From positions 28,830,001 through 28,894,000 of the forward strand of contig NC_135365.1 in the NCBI RefSeq assembly GCF_051622035.1: a stretch of DNA of 64,000 bases, read 5' to 3'. Shown here in pieces: positions 35,481 through 47,579 of the stretch. This stretch comes from Arctopsyche grandis (taxonomy: Eukaryota; Arthropoda; Insecta; Trichoptera; Hydropsychidae). Positions within the stretch are counted from its first letter, which is position 1. The number at the start of each line of letters is the position of its first letter. The notes under the pieces were generated by a model. The model was not told the DNA's origin, ran no database searches, and worked only from the letters and a program-made list of their open reading frames with translations. Both the position numbers and the translations under genes were made by a program.

Positions 35481-35799
35481 GTTATCATACGATTCAATTA
35501 CGTATTTCCATTTTGAATTCCTATAAAATTTGGACTTTTTGTATGTATAGCTTCTTTTCTGATAGTTTAGGGCGTTTTCGATTACCATGTGGTTTCCATT
35601 TGGACTCTACCATCTGCTTGTTTAAATGTCGTCCTGTTGGCCAAATTAGGATCGCTTCGGTTTGCATCTTCATGGTGGTCTATTAAACGAATTAAATGTG
35701 AACATTTCTCCATTGGTTTCAGGCACCTTCGGTCACCGTATGATCTGTTCAATTATCATTGCGTTGGCTAAATTTGGAAATCAGAGTTTGTAGTTCCAC

Positions 35800-36590
35800 A
35801 GTGTATCATGTAATATTTGGCTTGTCATCGTGAAGACAGGTTGTCAATTCTCAGTCTCAATTCTCAGGTTGACATTCATTTCAGTCATTATGAAACTTTT
35901 TGGTAAATATTTCTTCAGTTCACCGTCTCGAAACAGCCATTAATTTTACATTTGTAAAAAATATAAATGTGAAATTCAAACTTGGTAATTATAATTAATA
36001 ATATGTACATGTACAAATAGTTGTATGCTATTTTTTGGAATTATTTTTCATTTGGGCAGCTTTAAACATTGTGAATGTGGGCCATTATAGGTTAAGTATC
36101 AAATTTTATGAAATAATTAAAAAAAAAAAATTAAATCGACTATAGTGTTTGAGTGTGTGTGCTTATAATGAGGTCCATAACCTTTTGGAAAAATGAAAAA
36201 AAAATGTAACGCTTTGGTCATCGTGACCATAAAACAGGAGGAGGAAATCAATAAAATAAATATCTGACTTTATCTTCTTACCCGTGTTTCACGTCATGAA
36301 AAATTAAATAATAAAAATCAAGCATCATCTTACGCTAATTACGCTCGACTTGACAAAACGATCGACTCCGTGTTTCCCAAATTTGTTTTCATTCAAATTG
36401 AAATAAAATTTGATTCCAATTGGCTGAAGTGAAATATTTTCACGCGCCGCTGAAACTTACGGAACGAAATTTCATTGTCCAATTAGCGAAAGCGTTGATT
36501 AGGCTAATCTTGAAAGCATTTGACTACAAGTCTTCGATTTAGAAATAAAGTAAGATAATTTAGAAATAATATAAGAAAGTAGAATCGATA
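35800..36590. other. Intergenic; no gene seen
   Basis: AT-rich single-copy-looking sequence without a recognised frame or element ends. Confidence 0.4.
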
Positions 36591-36607
36591 ATGAAGATAC
36601 TATAATC

Positions 36608-36840
36608 AGAATATAGTTGGAATTGGAATTGGAATCATAGTTGTAATTGGAATCGTAGCCGTAATCGGAATCGTAGTCGCAATCAGAATCTTAGTCGGAT
36701 TCGGAGTGGTAGTCAGAATCAGAATCGTAATCGGAATCGAGTTGGAATCTCAGTTTGGGTTGGAATCAGAGATGGAAACTGAATTAGAATTTTAGTCTGA
36801 ATTGGAATCGGATTAAAAAAAAACAATTGGAATTTCAATC
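36608..36840. repeat. Degenerate GGAATC/GTAATC hexamer array
   Basis: About 35 diverged hexamers of the type TTGGAA, TCGTAG, TCGGAA run without interruption. A shorter relative is in Mi-2 intron 8 (7320-7425). Confidence 0.7.
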
Positions 36841-36944
36841 AGAGTTGTGACATGAATCCAATTACAATATTATCTTGAGTAAATGTTCCATTTTAAAGTA
36901 CAAAAAAACTTAAGTATCATATTCTGAAGCCTTTTCTGCGTCAT

Positions 36945-37300
36945 TTATCCCATAAAGCTGGTTTTGGAAGATTATTGCTAACCTATAAAGACAGACTCTC
37001 TCATTTGAAGATCATATTTTCGTCTCATCGCAGAAAAGTATCTGATCTAATACTTTTATATAAAGTAGTTAGTGGTGTATTTGATACGTCTGTTTTGGAA
37101 GACATTAATTTTAATGTCAATACACGATTCACAAGATGTTCAAACCTTTTTTAATGCCTCATTTAATAGTAAAATTGCATGGATATGCCGTGTTTACAAT
37201 TGTACAGATGATTGCCCTGATTTATTTTCTAACTCCATCAGTGCTTTTAGGGCCAAGTTGAAGAAGCAAATCTTTGATTCATTGTCAAATGGTTGATTCA
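36945..37300 (+). pseudogene. LINE ORF2 C-terminal remnant
   Basis: Conceptual translation gives SHLKIIFSSHRRKVSDLILL, then YKVVSGVFD ... NFNVNTRFTRCSNLF, stop, and after a frame change AWICRVYNCTDDCPDLFSNS ... FRAKLKKQIF. This order (RR-x-DLILLYK ... NxR ... R-x-YN ... F-x-LK) is the end of many insect LINE reverse transcriptases (CR1/jockey-type). It is frameshifted and 5'-truncated, followed by a T-rich 3' UTR to about 37510. Confidence 0.68.
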
Positions 37301-37517
37301 TTGTCATTCATTGTTTTATTTATATTTACGATGTTTTTGTATTTTTTTTTATTTTCAATATATTACCATGCGGTGCTCAATTTAATAAGAATTTAAATAT
37401 TTTCTTTTATATTTGTATATTTTTTTATTTCTCTTTTATTGTATTTTTATTCTGTACATATGTGTGCCATTATATTAAAAAATACTTGACAAATGCATAC
37501 TGATTTATTTAGTACAT

Positions 37518-38050
37518 AGCCAGCAGTTTAGCTTAGTGGTAGCGTATATATTTAGCACCACTGAGGTCAAAGGTTCGAGTCCTCGCCATCTGCTGGTTAA
37601 ATTTGGGGGTTTTGTGACTCCAGATCGATCGTTTCTCTATCAGAGTTTGCCAATTTTATCTGATCATTGCTGAAACGGTTCCTGAAAATTGGTATTAGAT
37701 CTAATCCTGTTGTCACAAAATCTGCCTGCGTATAATTTGTAATAATTATACACAGTAATCTGAAATCTATAGATATCTCTATAATTTCGTATTTATTATA
37801 TGTATGTGCAAAAAAATTGTAAAATTGTAAAAAAAAAAATCTAAGAATAATCCATAGATGTCTCTATGATTATTATTTCTGATTAATTGTTATATGCTAT
37901 ATATTCTGATTGTTTATGTATTACTGTATTTCTGATTTGTGATTGTTTATGTATTCTGTATTTCGTTAACGTACACCCGTCGCATTGGAGCAAATCTGTA
38001 ATGACGAGTGTATATTAATTTGTAACAATAAAAATAAAAATAAAATAAAA
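37518..38050 (+). mobile_element. SINE, head I + tail B
   Basis: Head GCCAGCAGTTTAGCTTAGTG with B-box GGTTCGAGTCC, common body at 37623-37690, tail B hairpin at 37972-38012 (one mismatch) and an AAAATAAAATAAAA end. Collinear with 26814-27315. Confidence 0.85.
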
Positions 38051-38454
38051 CATCTGAATGTATCACGTATATTAAAAAAACATTTTTGTCTCCCTTATAT
38101 AGGGAATTCAACTTGGAAATGGGAAAACTTTAAAACACGATTCCCATTGGTCAATAAGCCATGTATGGACTTTTAATATTCGCAAACCTCAATATACACA
38201 AATCTTATTGGTCCGAAAATATTAGTTTTTTTCTCTACTAGCAAATTGTCTGAAAATAGTATACCGATAAAGACATTAACCATATAAATTATACATATGG
38301 AACTTACTTCACCCTTACTTTACCAAACAATAAAGGGTAAAAGTAGTATCAAAATAATATGAAGAAAATCTTAAATAAAATTGTCTTCCCCAAAAAAGTA
38401 CCCACCGAAAGACACATACATATAACGTGAAGGTTCTCTTGGTGAAGATTTGTT

Positions 38455-38657
38455 TGATTTTGATTTTTAAATGCTTTTTATTATTACTAAATTGTATTCA
38501 CAATATACATTTGATATATATTTTAATAGCTGCTGATATCTACTGATCATTTTCTATTTTACAATTTTAATTTAATTTTGTTAGTAATCATAGTATTATA
38601 TTATTCTAATGTTAATGTACAGCATAATAGGAAAAAGAGCTCAAAAACCTATTTATA
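38455..38657 (+). repeat. 195-bp AT-rich repeat, copy 1
   Basis: Starts TGATTTTTAAATGCTTTTTA, passes CTACTGATCATTTTCTATTT and ends AAAAAGAGCTCAAAAACCTA. Further copies: 42226-42420, 50773-50955 (inverted), 51061-51250. Confidence 0.8.
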
Positions 38658-39022
38658 ATTAAATAGTTGAATTGTATAGTATAGCTGTCGTTCCGACAGA
38701 AAAATGAGGAATACCTACCTATAGTAGTACTGAATCATTCACATTATCATTACTTGGGTGTAGCCGGACGCACAAAAGCAAGTACGAAATGAATTAAAAC
38801 GTTAGTAAGTGCATTCAGTGCACACGTACAATACGTACGTATGTAGATATTTTCGGTGCATTTACATGAAAATGCACTTGGACGTGCATACGCGGTCTCT
38901 CATGCTAGTCCTTTTTACACGTTATTCGTTATGTTCCCGACTCGCCATATATGTAAGTCTAGCTTGGGTGGGTAGGTCTCAAAGTGGTCATAAGTGTTGG
39001 ATTAATGACCTTAACCTCTGCA

Positions 39023-39023
<1 letters not shown>

Positions 39024-39099
<76 letters not shown>
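39024..39099 (+). repeat. (CA)38 microsatellite
   Basis: Uninterrupted CA dinucleotide run of 76 bp. Open frames of repeated His-Thr or Cys-Val across it are artefacts. Confidence 0.97.
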
Positions 39100-39104
<5 letters not shown>

Positions 39105-39320
39105 ATAAACACCAACACAGGTTTATTTCTCTCGCTAACACCAGGTTCAAATTTAGCTCGTTACTCTTTTGTCGCAGTATTGGCAATATCGTATATCAAA
39201 TTTTGACTTTTATCAGAACATGGAAGATTCATTAGTAGTTGGCCGACCAGTGTGTAGTGGTTGGCCTTTGAATTTAAATTTAAAAATTCGCATTTGTGGC
39301 CCCATATTAACATACATACA

Positions 39321-39708
39321 TACCAGGAAGGCCTAACAGGTAAACCCCAATGTGCCTGCCTGGCCAAGTTATTTTAAAAAATCATCTATGGATAATTTTT
39401 TGGAGCATTTGACGATTTGAATATACATAGAATATACAAATCGTCAAATTTCGAAAAGATAAAAAACTCGAAATTCGAGAGACATTTGTGGACAAATTTT
39501 TAGCATTTTAATACGAATCAGAAAAATTCGAAATGAGTAAAGGTTGTCAATTTGTTTCAATGAAAATCAGATAAATTGGCAAACTCTGGTAGCAAACGAT
39601 CGACCTGGAGTCACAAACTAAGGTCTGGCCAGCAGTAATCAGTGGGACTTGAACCCGTGACCACACTGACCATATCAAGATATCCTAACCACTTGTCTAT
39701 GCTGCTGG
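39321..39708 (-). mobile_element. SINE, head II + tail A
   Basis: Tail hairpin at 39323-39364, common body near 39560-39605, head II near 39630-39708 with GGTTCAAGTCC B-box and CCAGCAGCATAGAC end on the minus strand. Confidence 0.78.
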
Positions 39709-39751
39709 TTATGTATGGGAGTTCTACGGTTTAAAGCTTCGCACAATTCTT

Positions 39752-40073
39752 CGCTTCGGTCGTTTCTTATCAGAGTTTTCCAATTTTTCTCATTTTCATT
39801 GAAACGATTCCCATTTATCTCGCGAAATCTTGAGTTATTGTGTTATATCTCAGAATTCGCCGGTTTTCCCCCCATAGATGTCTCTGTGGATGTTTATTGT
39901 ATACAATTCGTATTGTTGTATAAAAATGTCTATTGATCGTATTGTATATGATGTTTATTGAACTTTTTTATACAATATTTGCAATGTCTGACCATAGTCA
40001 TATCAAACACTCGTCGCATTGAAGCGATCTGTAATGACGACTGTACATTGATTGGTTGAATAAAAAAAAATAA
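39752..40073 (+). mobile_element. SINE body with tail B (5'-truncated)
   Basis: Body starts TCGTTTCTTATCAGAGTTTT. Tail B hairpin ACACTCGTC/GACGACTGT at 40007-40044 with loop GCATTGAAGCGATCTGTAAT, ending in A-rich AATAAAAAAAAATAAA. Confidence 0.72.
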
Positions 40074-40195
40074 AAAACTCGATTAACGCTGTGTAAAACT
40101 ACAGTTTTCAATAAAGATATGATAAATTTTGGCATGATATCTTATAGAACCCTAAATTAGACTTTATTTTATTTATTTTTTATTTTTTATTTAAT

Positions 40196-40945
40196 TTACA
40201 CCAAGAAGGCCTAACAGGTAAACCCAATGCGCCTTCCTGGCCAAAGACAATTATATAAACATATACATATGTACACCATCCATATATACACAAATACTTA
40301 CACGTATACACAAATACACATACATACATACATAAATATAAAAATACACATATATACATATACATACATACACACCTACACATATATATATATATATTCA
40401 CATATACATACATATACATATACATATACATATACACATACACATACATTACATACATCCATAAACATACAAACATTATACATGCATATACACATAAATA
40501 AAGATAAATTACTCATATATGTATATAAAAATAAAAAATAGCATACATATATAAATAAAGATATAACCAACATACATACACATTATGCTAAATAATAAAA
40601 TTACAAAATGAAAACCACATGTGTAAATATGTATGTAGCTAGAAGTCATTTAAAATATGCTGCCTGACAACTGTATGATGAAGTAAAAACATCAAGGCTC
40701 CCAGAAAGCAGGTTAAATAGTCGAATGGCTCTTGAAAGGGGTGAGTCATCAAGCACATTAGTTCTGGCCCGAATAGGCAGGAATAGAGTTCTGGAGCGAG
40801 ATTCTCCCAGTTTCTCAGGTAACCTAAGTTTAAGATTACACAGAACTTCAGGAAGATGACATTCACCCCTTAGAATTTTTAGAAAAAGTTTACTAATATG
40901 ATTGTTTCTACGTGAAGCTAAGGAGTCAAAGCCCAAGGAGCCCAT
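40196..40945 (-). pseudogene. LINE ORF2 C-terminus and 3' UTR ending in tail A
   Basis: The minus-strand frame from 40945 to 40646 reads MGSLGFDSLASRRNNHISKL ... LPEVLCNLKLRLPEKL ... SRTLFLPIRARTNVLDDSPL followed by SRAIRLFN. This pattern (LESRR ... FxKIL ... LNLRVP ... RTNxxxxSPLSRxxRLYN) is the classic C-terminal end of CR1/jockey-like LINEs. It runs on through an AT/TATG-rich 3' UTR (40250-40630) to a tail A hairpin at 40203-40243 and an AAATAAAAAATAAAA end. It is 5'-truncated. Because the tail is the one on many SINEs here, this is a candidate partner LINE family. Confidence 0.68.
40255..40600. repeat. Impure (TA/CA)-rich CATA microsatellite
   Basis: CATA, TATACA and ACATAC units over about 340 bp, inside the 3' UTR of the LINE remnant. 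Confidence 0.7.
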
Positions 40946-40949
40946 GACA

Positions 40950-41765
40950 AACTCACTGGGAAATAAGTAGGGATAACGCCCTATGCTTTAAAACATCTGG
41001 GTACATTTTTTTCAATTTTCGCCCACGCAAGCAATGCGGCCATTTTGAATGCAGGTTAAAAACAATCTTTTGATTGGGTCATAGGCAGAAAATGGTACAA
41101 AATTTTGGATGAAATAAATTACCAAGATTCGTCCACGGTCGGGAAAGGGTTTAACAAGCGTATTCGTGTAATGCAAACGTTGGTGTAGCGGGGGTGTTGT
41201 TCGAGTGTGTTTGTTGTGCGCACAACACGAATTAATCCCGGTATTTACAAGGATGTTAACACGCCGTGAGCAAAATACTCGTTTCATACGCACCGATCGA
41301 ATTGTCCAAAGAGCTACCTACGACCAAAGGCGCCCTCTGCGACCAAAACGAATATACATAATAGACAAATAGTCTAGTGTAAGGTGTGTTGTGCAACGTG
41401 TAAATATAGTAGATACGTATGCATTCGAGGCGAGGCAACACCCACGCTCGCTGATTCACACACACGTGTCACACGAAACTCGTAAACTACGATTTAGATG
41501 CGTTGCAAAGCGTGCGTGCAAGATGGCGGACGTGTGAGGTTATGTGTGCAGTGTGACGTTTCGACACGCATCGCAGCGCCTCCTAGCGGTTTTGAATGTG
41601 AACCGCTCGATTCTTAGTAGCTAAATCGATTTGGAGAAATATGCTTGTGCATAATAGCGCCACCAGCTTTTCATGGGATCTGATTATTATGGCAAAGGTC
41701 CCTTATTATGTTTTCTATTTTCTTTTTGAAAAATGGTATTATAAAGAAATAAATATTTACATCAT
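40950..41765. other. Intergenic; no gene recognised
   Basis: Two minus-strand frames of 69-93 codons show no family resemblance. At 41518-41531 there is GCAAGATGGCGGAC, resembling a YY1/Pho-type AAGATGGC motif within a CpG-containing block. Confidence 0.35.
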
Positions 41766-41766
41766 C

Positions 41767-42574
41767 ATATAGTATATAATTTCGAAAGAGACTTTGCATA
41801 CATGTAACCTTCGTTGGTTGGTTCGTAGACAACACATTTATTTACGTTATCTATGTACGTAGTAACAATATGCGAAAATTCGAACTCGAGATTTTTATTG
41901 ATTCCAACTCTGAATCGATTACTGATCACGTTTTCATGAACTAGTTTTTTTCCGATTCATATGCGCCGATTCGATTTTTTTCGATTCAAATGATTTGAAG
42001 TCCCCGGGGGCGCCTGGGGCGAAGGCTCCGGGGGCAACGGCGCCTAGGGCGAAGGCGCCCTCGCGCTGTGGGGGCGGGGGTAAGGCGCTGGATTCTGGTA
42101 TACATATAATTTCGAAAAAGACTTAGTATATAATATGTTTGTTTGTTCGTGACAGTTAATTTAATAATAAAAAAATGAGTATTCAAATAAATTTATATAA
42201 AATAAAACTATTCACATAAATTTAATTTGATTTTGATTTTTAAATGCTTTTTATTATTACGAAATTATGTTCACAATACATCTTATATCTATTTTAATAG
42301 CAACTGATCTACTGATCATTTTCTATTTTACAATATAATTTTATTTGGTTAGTAATCACAGTATTATATTATTCTAATGTTAATCTAAAGCATTATAGGT
42401 AAAAGAGCTCAAAAACCTAATCCTTATAAATGTTCATAATACATCTAATACATAATATTAATTAAAGACTCTCTAAAGTCGATGACCTAAAGCAAATACA
42501 TAAATTTAATAAAATGTTTAGGCACTATTAGATTATAGATAGAAATACCGAGTGAAGCCGGGTAAAACCACTAG
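41767..42574 (+). mobile_element. Helitron-like elements (5' motifs and CTAG end)
   Basis: ATAATTTCGAAAGAGACTTT (near 41777 and again at 42107) is the 5' motif of the family seen at 58355 and 58586. The 3' end ACCGAGTGAAGCCGGGTAAA then ACCACTAG finishes at 42574. A GC-rich inverted block (42001-42088) lies between. A copy of the 195-bp AT repeat is embedded (42226-42420). Confidence 0.5.
42226..42420 (+). repeat. 195-bp AT-rich repeat, copy 2
   Basis: Collinear with 38455-38657, with small indels. Confidence 0.78.
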
Positions 42575-42576
42575 TA

Positions 42577-42925
42577 CTTAAAAACTACCGACCCATTAGA
42601 CTACTTTCAGCGGTTTACAAGCTCTTCACAACGATTATTTTACAGAAAGGCTGAAGAATATCCTCGACGAAAACTAATCTATAGAACAGGCAGGGCTTAG
42701 GGAAAATTTCAGCACAATGGAATTCAAAGGATTCAAAATTAACGTAGATGATACCAAACTAATTTGCAATAGTTATTGCATTTCATTAGATGATAAACCA
42801 GTAGCAGTTGTAAATAATTATTTATATTTACATTGGTCAAATGATTGATATGTCTGGTAGTAATGAAGTAGAAATAAAGAGACATATGAAATTAGGATGG
42901 AGATGGAGTATGGAGGTTTTAGTTA
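42577..42925 (+). pseudogene. Internally deleted RTE-like reverse transcriptase relic
   Basis: Segments in shifting frames spell KNYRPIRLLSAVYKLFTTII (RT motif with NYRPI), a QAGLRENFSTMEF-like segment, FKINVDDTKLICNS, VVNNYLYL and EIKRHMKLGWR. Their order matches the fingers, then the later palm and post-RT part of RTE-type endonuclease-RT proteins, with the catalytic centre deleted. It begins directly at a Helitron-like CTAG end. Non-functional. Confidence 0.66.
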
Positions 42926-42929
42926 CTGA

Positions 42930-45200
42930 CGTAATTAAAAACTGAATATTGAAATGATGAAATATTAACTATGATATTAATGTAATATCGTTTTGAAAAA
43001 TTTCAAAACGATATTGAATCTGAGCTACATAGATACGAAAAAAATATTTAAGAATCTTTTCAATGCACATTATGTATATCGAAAGCTCAGCGCATTACAT
43101 TAGAATAAAGAATCTTCCAAGAAAACAATTTCTTCTTTGTATAATAAATATTATAATATAATAATGTACCTGTAGAAGAATTTTTGAAAGATTTCAAGAA
43201 AGTCTAAGCAAAAAAGGTTTTTACAAAAAAAAAAACACATTGTAAGCTATGGTTTTTGTGTCCGATTTTTGATATTATACGCGCTATTATTATGTTAACT
43301 TTGCATCGTTGGGTATAAATTACCGAAACCCTTGTTTTTTAACGCGGAAGAGATTTTTTTGTGACCACCTGCCCTTTTTCGTATTTCTTTCAACCCTTTC
43401 GCACCCGAACCATTTATTTCTTATTATTTGTGGAAGGTCAGGTAGACTTAGACATTCTTAAGATGAAAAAAAAATTGTTAAATCATTATTTATCTTAATT
43501 AGTTTATTACTGTCGGAGCAAAGAATATCATCAAAGTAATAGCTAATTTGTATGAAAGCACTATTTTAGTAAGTGTTACACTAAAAGGTGGTTTAAGTTT
43601 GTGTTACACTAAAGTGTTTTAATTTTGAACTATCATATGATTTAAATTATTTATTAATACATAACAAATACGGCGAATTTCTAAAATATTTTATTGAAAT
43701 CAAAATTTTAATTAAAAGTACTCAAATGTACGAGTCTTTTAAATAAAAACGTTCCATTGAAGAAATGAATACATTCCTTGAGTACGTATTTTAAATTTTT
43801 AGTTTGACGCAATATAATATATATTTAACCTTTTCGTACTTTTTAAAAGAAAATGATTTGTTCAATGATAAATAACAAGAAAAATGGTTCTAAATATTGC
43901 AGTTAATTCATTCAATAATGTTAATGGAATATTGAACGTGCAAATTTAAGTATATATATAGATTGTACATTTCAAATATTTTTTAAATGTCATAACATCA
44001 ATAATTCTAAACAAAATATAATCGAATAATAAACTAGAACACTCAAGCAACAAGTTTGTAATTTTTCACTTTTATTATATATTCGTTTCGAGGCAAAAAT
44101 ACAAAAACGCATCGCGGAGTGCATCAGAACGCGTTACCTGCGCTCGCGTTTTTTGGCAATTTTTTTACCCGATTCTCGTAAAAAATAGCGTATAAAAAAT
44201 ATGATAGAGCCTATCTATCCCTTGATGCTTTTTTTCATTTTATTTTACCCAGCAGTGATGTTTACTATTTTATACACGTCTATATATTGTCAAATCTTCG
44301 GGACGTATAAATTTCGTATCTCGTACAAAAGAATCGGACTGCGGTTGTACAATGGAATAAATTTGATATCAGGATCGTATTGTTTACCACCATTGACAAC
44401 AAAAAAACAACCTTAGAATTCACATTGATATACATAAATATAAGTGTGACCGATTCCAAAAGGGCGCATCTCCAATTTTGTACGAAATTACGTATCAGAA
44501 GTCAACTCTTATATTTGTAAATGGATTCACATCGAAATGATACGTTGATGTAATATATTTATATACAGATGCATCTGTCTTTTAGTCCTTTTTTATGTTC
44601 AAACTCATCATCCCTTCCACGTTCGATTTCGATGGTAAAATAAATCGAAAGTTAGATAGCAAAAAAAACGAGTGGGCTTTTTGTGTCGCTTGTTCCCTTT
44701 CGTCTACCAAGACTTGGAAAGAAAGATGATATCGCAGCTATCAAATATGTGTAAGAACGAGGGGTGAGTTTTTTTCGCATTCACGTTCAAGCAAATGTTA
44801 CGAAAAAGAAATATTTATATAAATACATTATATGTTTATTTGCTCTTGATTATAAAAAGGTAATTGATAAATTCTAGTACATTTTAACTACCATTGAATA
44901 ATAAAATTTAGGATTTGTATTAAAAATATATACATGCATTGAGTACTTAATTTTTTTTTTTGCTTTTAGTGTCTCTGTTAGGAATTGTGATTAAAATTTA
45001 AAAAAAGTGTTTTTTTGTAGGATTTATGTATGATATAATGTGTTAGACAGAACAAAAATATAGCTTATTTGTTGAATGTATGCGAAACTTCGGGATTGAA
45101 TCCAATACAGTAAGAGAGGATGTATCATTAAAAATATATTTAATAAGGAGAGACAGAAATCAAAACAAATGGGTGAGGCTATTTATTTATTTATTTTTTA
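42930..45200. other. Intergenic; no gene recognised
   Basis: Strongly AT-rich with scattered short open frames, none recognisable. A hyphenated palindrome AATATCGTTTTGAAA / TTTCAAAACGATATT lies at 42985-43015. Confidence 0.4.
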
Positions 45201-45204
45201 ATTT

Positions 45205-45560
45205 ATACCAGGAAGGCCTAACAGGTAATGATAATGTGCCTTCCTGGCCAGAAACATTGTACATTTGATACAAGTATTATAATACAAAGTAAACACATAT
45301 TAATTAACATTCACAAAGACATCTATGGTCAAATTTGCAGCATTTTATACAATTCATCGAAATTCAAGATGACCGAAAACTCGAGATTTTGCGGGAAAAT
45401 GGGGAATTTGTTGGTACCGTTTCAACGAAAAGCAGATAAATTGGCAAACTCTGATAGGAAACGATCGACCTGGAATCACAGATCCAAGGAAAATGTTTTT
45501 CCAGCAGAAAATAGTGGGATTTGAACCCGTGACTACTTTGTTCCGAAGTGATGGTTATGT
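45205..45560 (-). mobile_element. SINE, head II + tail A
   Basis: Tail A hairpin at 45208-45249 (perfect 10-bp arms), body near 45425-45470, B-box GGTTCAAATCC near 45520 on the minus strand. Confidence 0.76.
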
Positions 45561-46735
45561 CTAGAAAATCAGATATAGCGAGTGAAGAGACTGACATGTA
45601 ATAAAAGATGAAAGATTGATAAGAACGGTACCCAAGAATTTGTCAAATAAAAATGTTATAAAAACAATAGAGGCTTTCATACATCAGTGGATGCTGAAAA
45701 TGATGATGTATGTGATTTGTTTTCACTGGAAAATATTATTTTAATTACAAAAAAATTTAAATGAATATATATCTTATATATGTAGGTATTGCACAAATGT
45801 TAAAGAATTTCGAACCGATAATGCTATATATATAAATATAAAATATTCAAAAAATATTATGATAATTAACAAAGCGACACTGCATCGAATTTCCCCGAAG
45901 GACGACATTTTTTCAATTTCGAATTTCCACGGTCGTAAGAGAAACTCGAATTTGCATATGTTCAATCTCAAGGTAGCACTGCGTCGTTTATGATTATTCA
46001 CGATGTACATTTAATTTTGCGAATTCATATTAATATACATTAAAAAAAATAGTTCTGCATTGTGAATTTCACCGCAACGTTATCTATCACTCATTTACAA
46101 AACGATCTATCTGTCCACATTCTATCTATCTGGGATCAGAGAGCACAAAACAGATCATCCAACATCAGTAATAATATATTTTATTTATAAGACATGGCAA
46201 TGATAATACGTCGTGACGTTTAAAAATAAAAATTCAAATTCAGCTGCATTATTTTTTTTTTTTTTGATTCGGACAATTCTATTGCAAATCAATACATGCA
46301 TTCATAATAGTATTGCAATTATCTTCAAATAAAAAAGCAGCTTTCAGGATGCACTTTTTTGCGGGTGCACCCGCTTTTATTTGCAGCGGATCCTTAAAAA
46401 ATTGTCCTGAGAGGGGACTTTTGGATTCTTCGGACCAATTTGTAGAATACCAGTGGCGCATCGTAGAAATTATTTATTTTTGATATCGCTTCAAAATGAT
46501 TTCGAACATTTCAGTGCTCACAAAAAAAATAACCTCTTATATTATATAAATATGAATGATTGTTTGTTTATGCAAATCTTAGCAATGCAAATTTTAAACT
46601 ATTCTTTGCCACCAACAAATTTGTTATATACATATGTACGTACCTAATATTTCATTTAGACTAGATTTTCTGAAAATATTTTATTTTTCTTGTCTTTTTC
46701 AACTTTCCTTTCCTAATGCCTTTCAATTCGAATAA
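45561..46735. other. Intergenic; no gene recognised
   Basis: AT-rich; no frame or element ends identified. Confidence 0.4.
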
Positions 46736-46838
46736 CTAGCAGAATAGACTAGTGGTTAGCATATAATGCTTTGAGCAAAGTGGTCAAGGGTTCAAATCCC
46801 ACTGATTTCTGCTGGCCAGACCTTGGACTTGTGACTCC
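46736..46838 (+). mobile_element. SINE head II fragment
   Basis: CTAGCAGAATAGACTAGTGG ... TTAGCATATAATGCTTTGAG with B-box GGTTCAAATCC and CTGCTGGCCAGACCTTGGAC. It breaks off before the common body. Confidence 0.7.
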
Positions 46839-46904
46839 ATCTAGACATATATCAATGAAAGTCATAACGATGGAGTTCATTACTGGTTCTGAGTCCACTT
46901 AAAT

Positions 46905-47575
46905 TGGGCTCAAACTAGTCCTTGTCAATATTTTTTATAATGAAATCAAGCAGAATATCAAGTCTGCCCATAATATAGTAATCGATCGACTGTCCTCAAT
47001 TATTGAGCAGACTATCATTGCGTGTGCCAAATAGAATGACTAGATGTAATGAGCTCCTTTACATACCTAATACTTTTTCTAATTATGGAAGAAGCTCATT
47101 CATCTGGCGTGCAAGCTCCACCGTCAACACACTAATTTTAACAATTTCTATGTTTGACTTATTTAATATTAATGCTATACAAGCTAGAGTGATTATTGCA
47201 AATTTGTTTTTCGATGATTAATTTTATTGAAAATTTACGATTGTGATTATGAATTTTTATTTTGATGTATTTATTTTGTCTTTTTGTTTTTTGTTATATA
47301 TTATGTTATTTTTATTATTTCATAATTTTTATCATATTATTATTCTTATTATTTTGATATTTTTATTATACTGTTATTTCTATTTTTTTTCTTTTTGTTT
47401 TCTTTAACTATCTTACTCTATTATCATTTTTGTTTCTTATTTTAAATGTTTGAGCTTTTCTTTTTTTTACCTATATGTGAAAATTATTAATGGTTTACTT
47501 AACATAATTATGTTTTTTTACTATCAATCTATGTAACTTAATAAACTGTAAATTTTCCAAATAAATAAATAAATA
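46905..47575 (+). pseudogene. LINE 3' end with T-rich UTR
   Basis: The frame at 47003-47221 includes SLRVPNRMTRCNELLYIPNT and YGRSSFIWRASSTVNTL, resembling the LRVP ... R ... FxYRxxxxWNxLP end of LINE ORF2. A 330-bp T-rich UTR follows, finishing in (AATA)n. This tail lacks the hairpin found on the 40196-40945 element. Confidence 0.5.
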
Positions 47576-47579
47576 ATAT

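Noticed and set aside
38809-39235. His-Thr and Cys-Val repeat frames
   Set aside because: Translation of the (CA)38 microsatellite.
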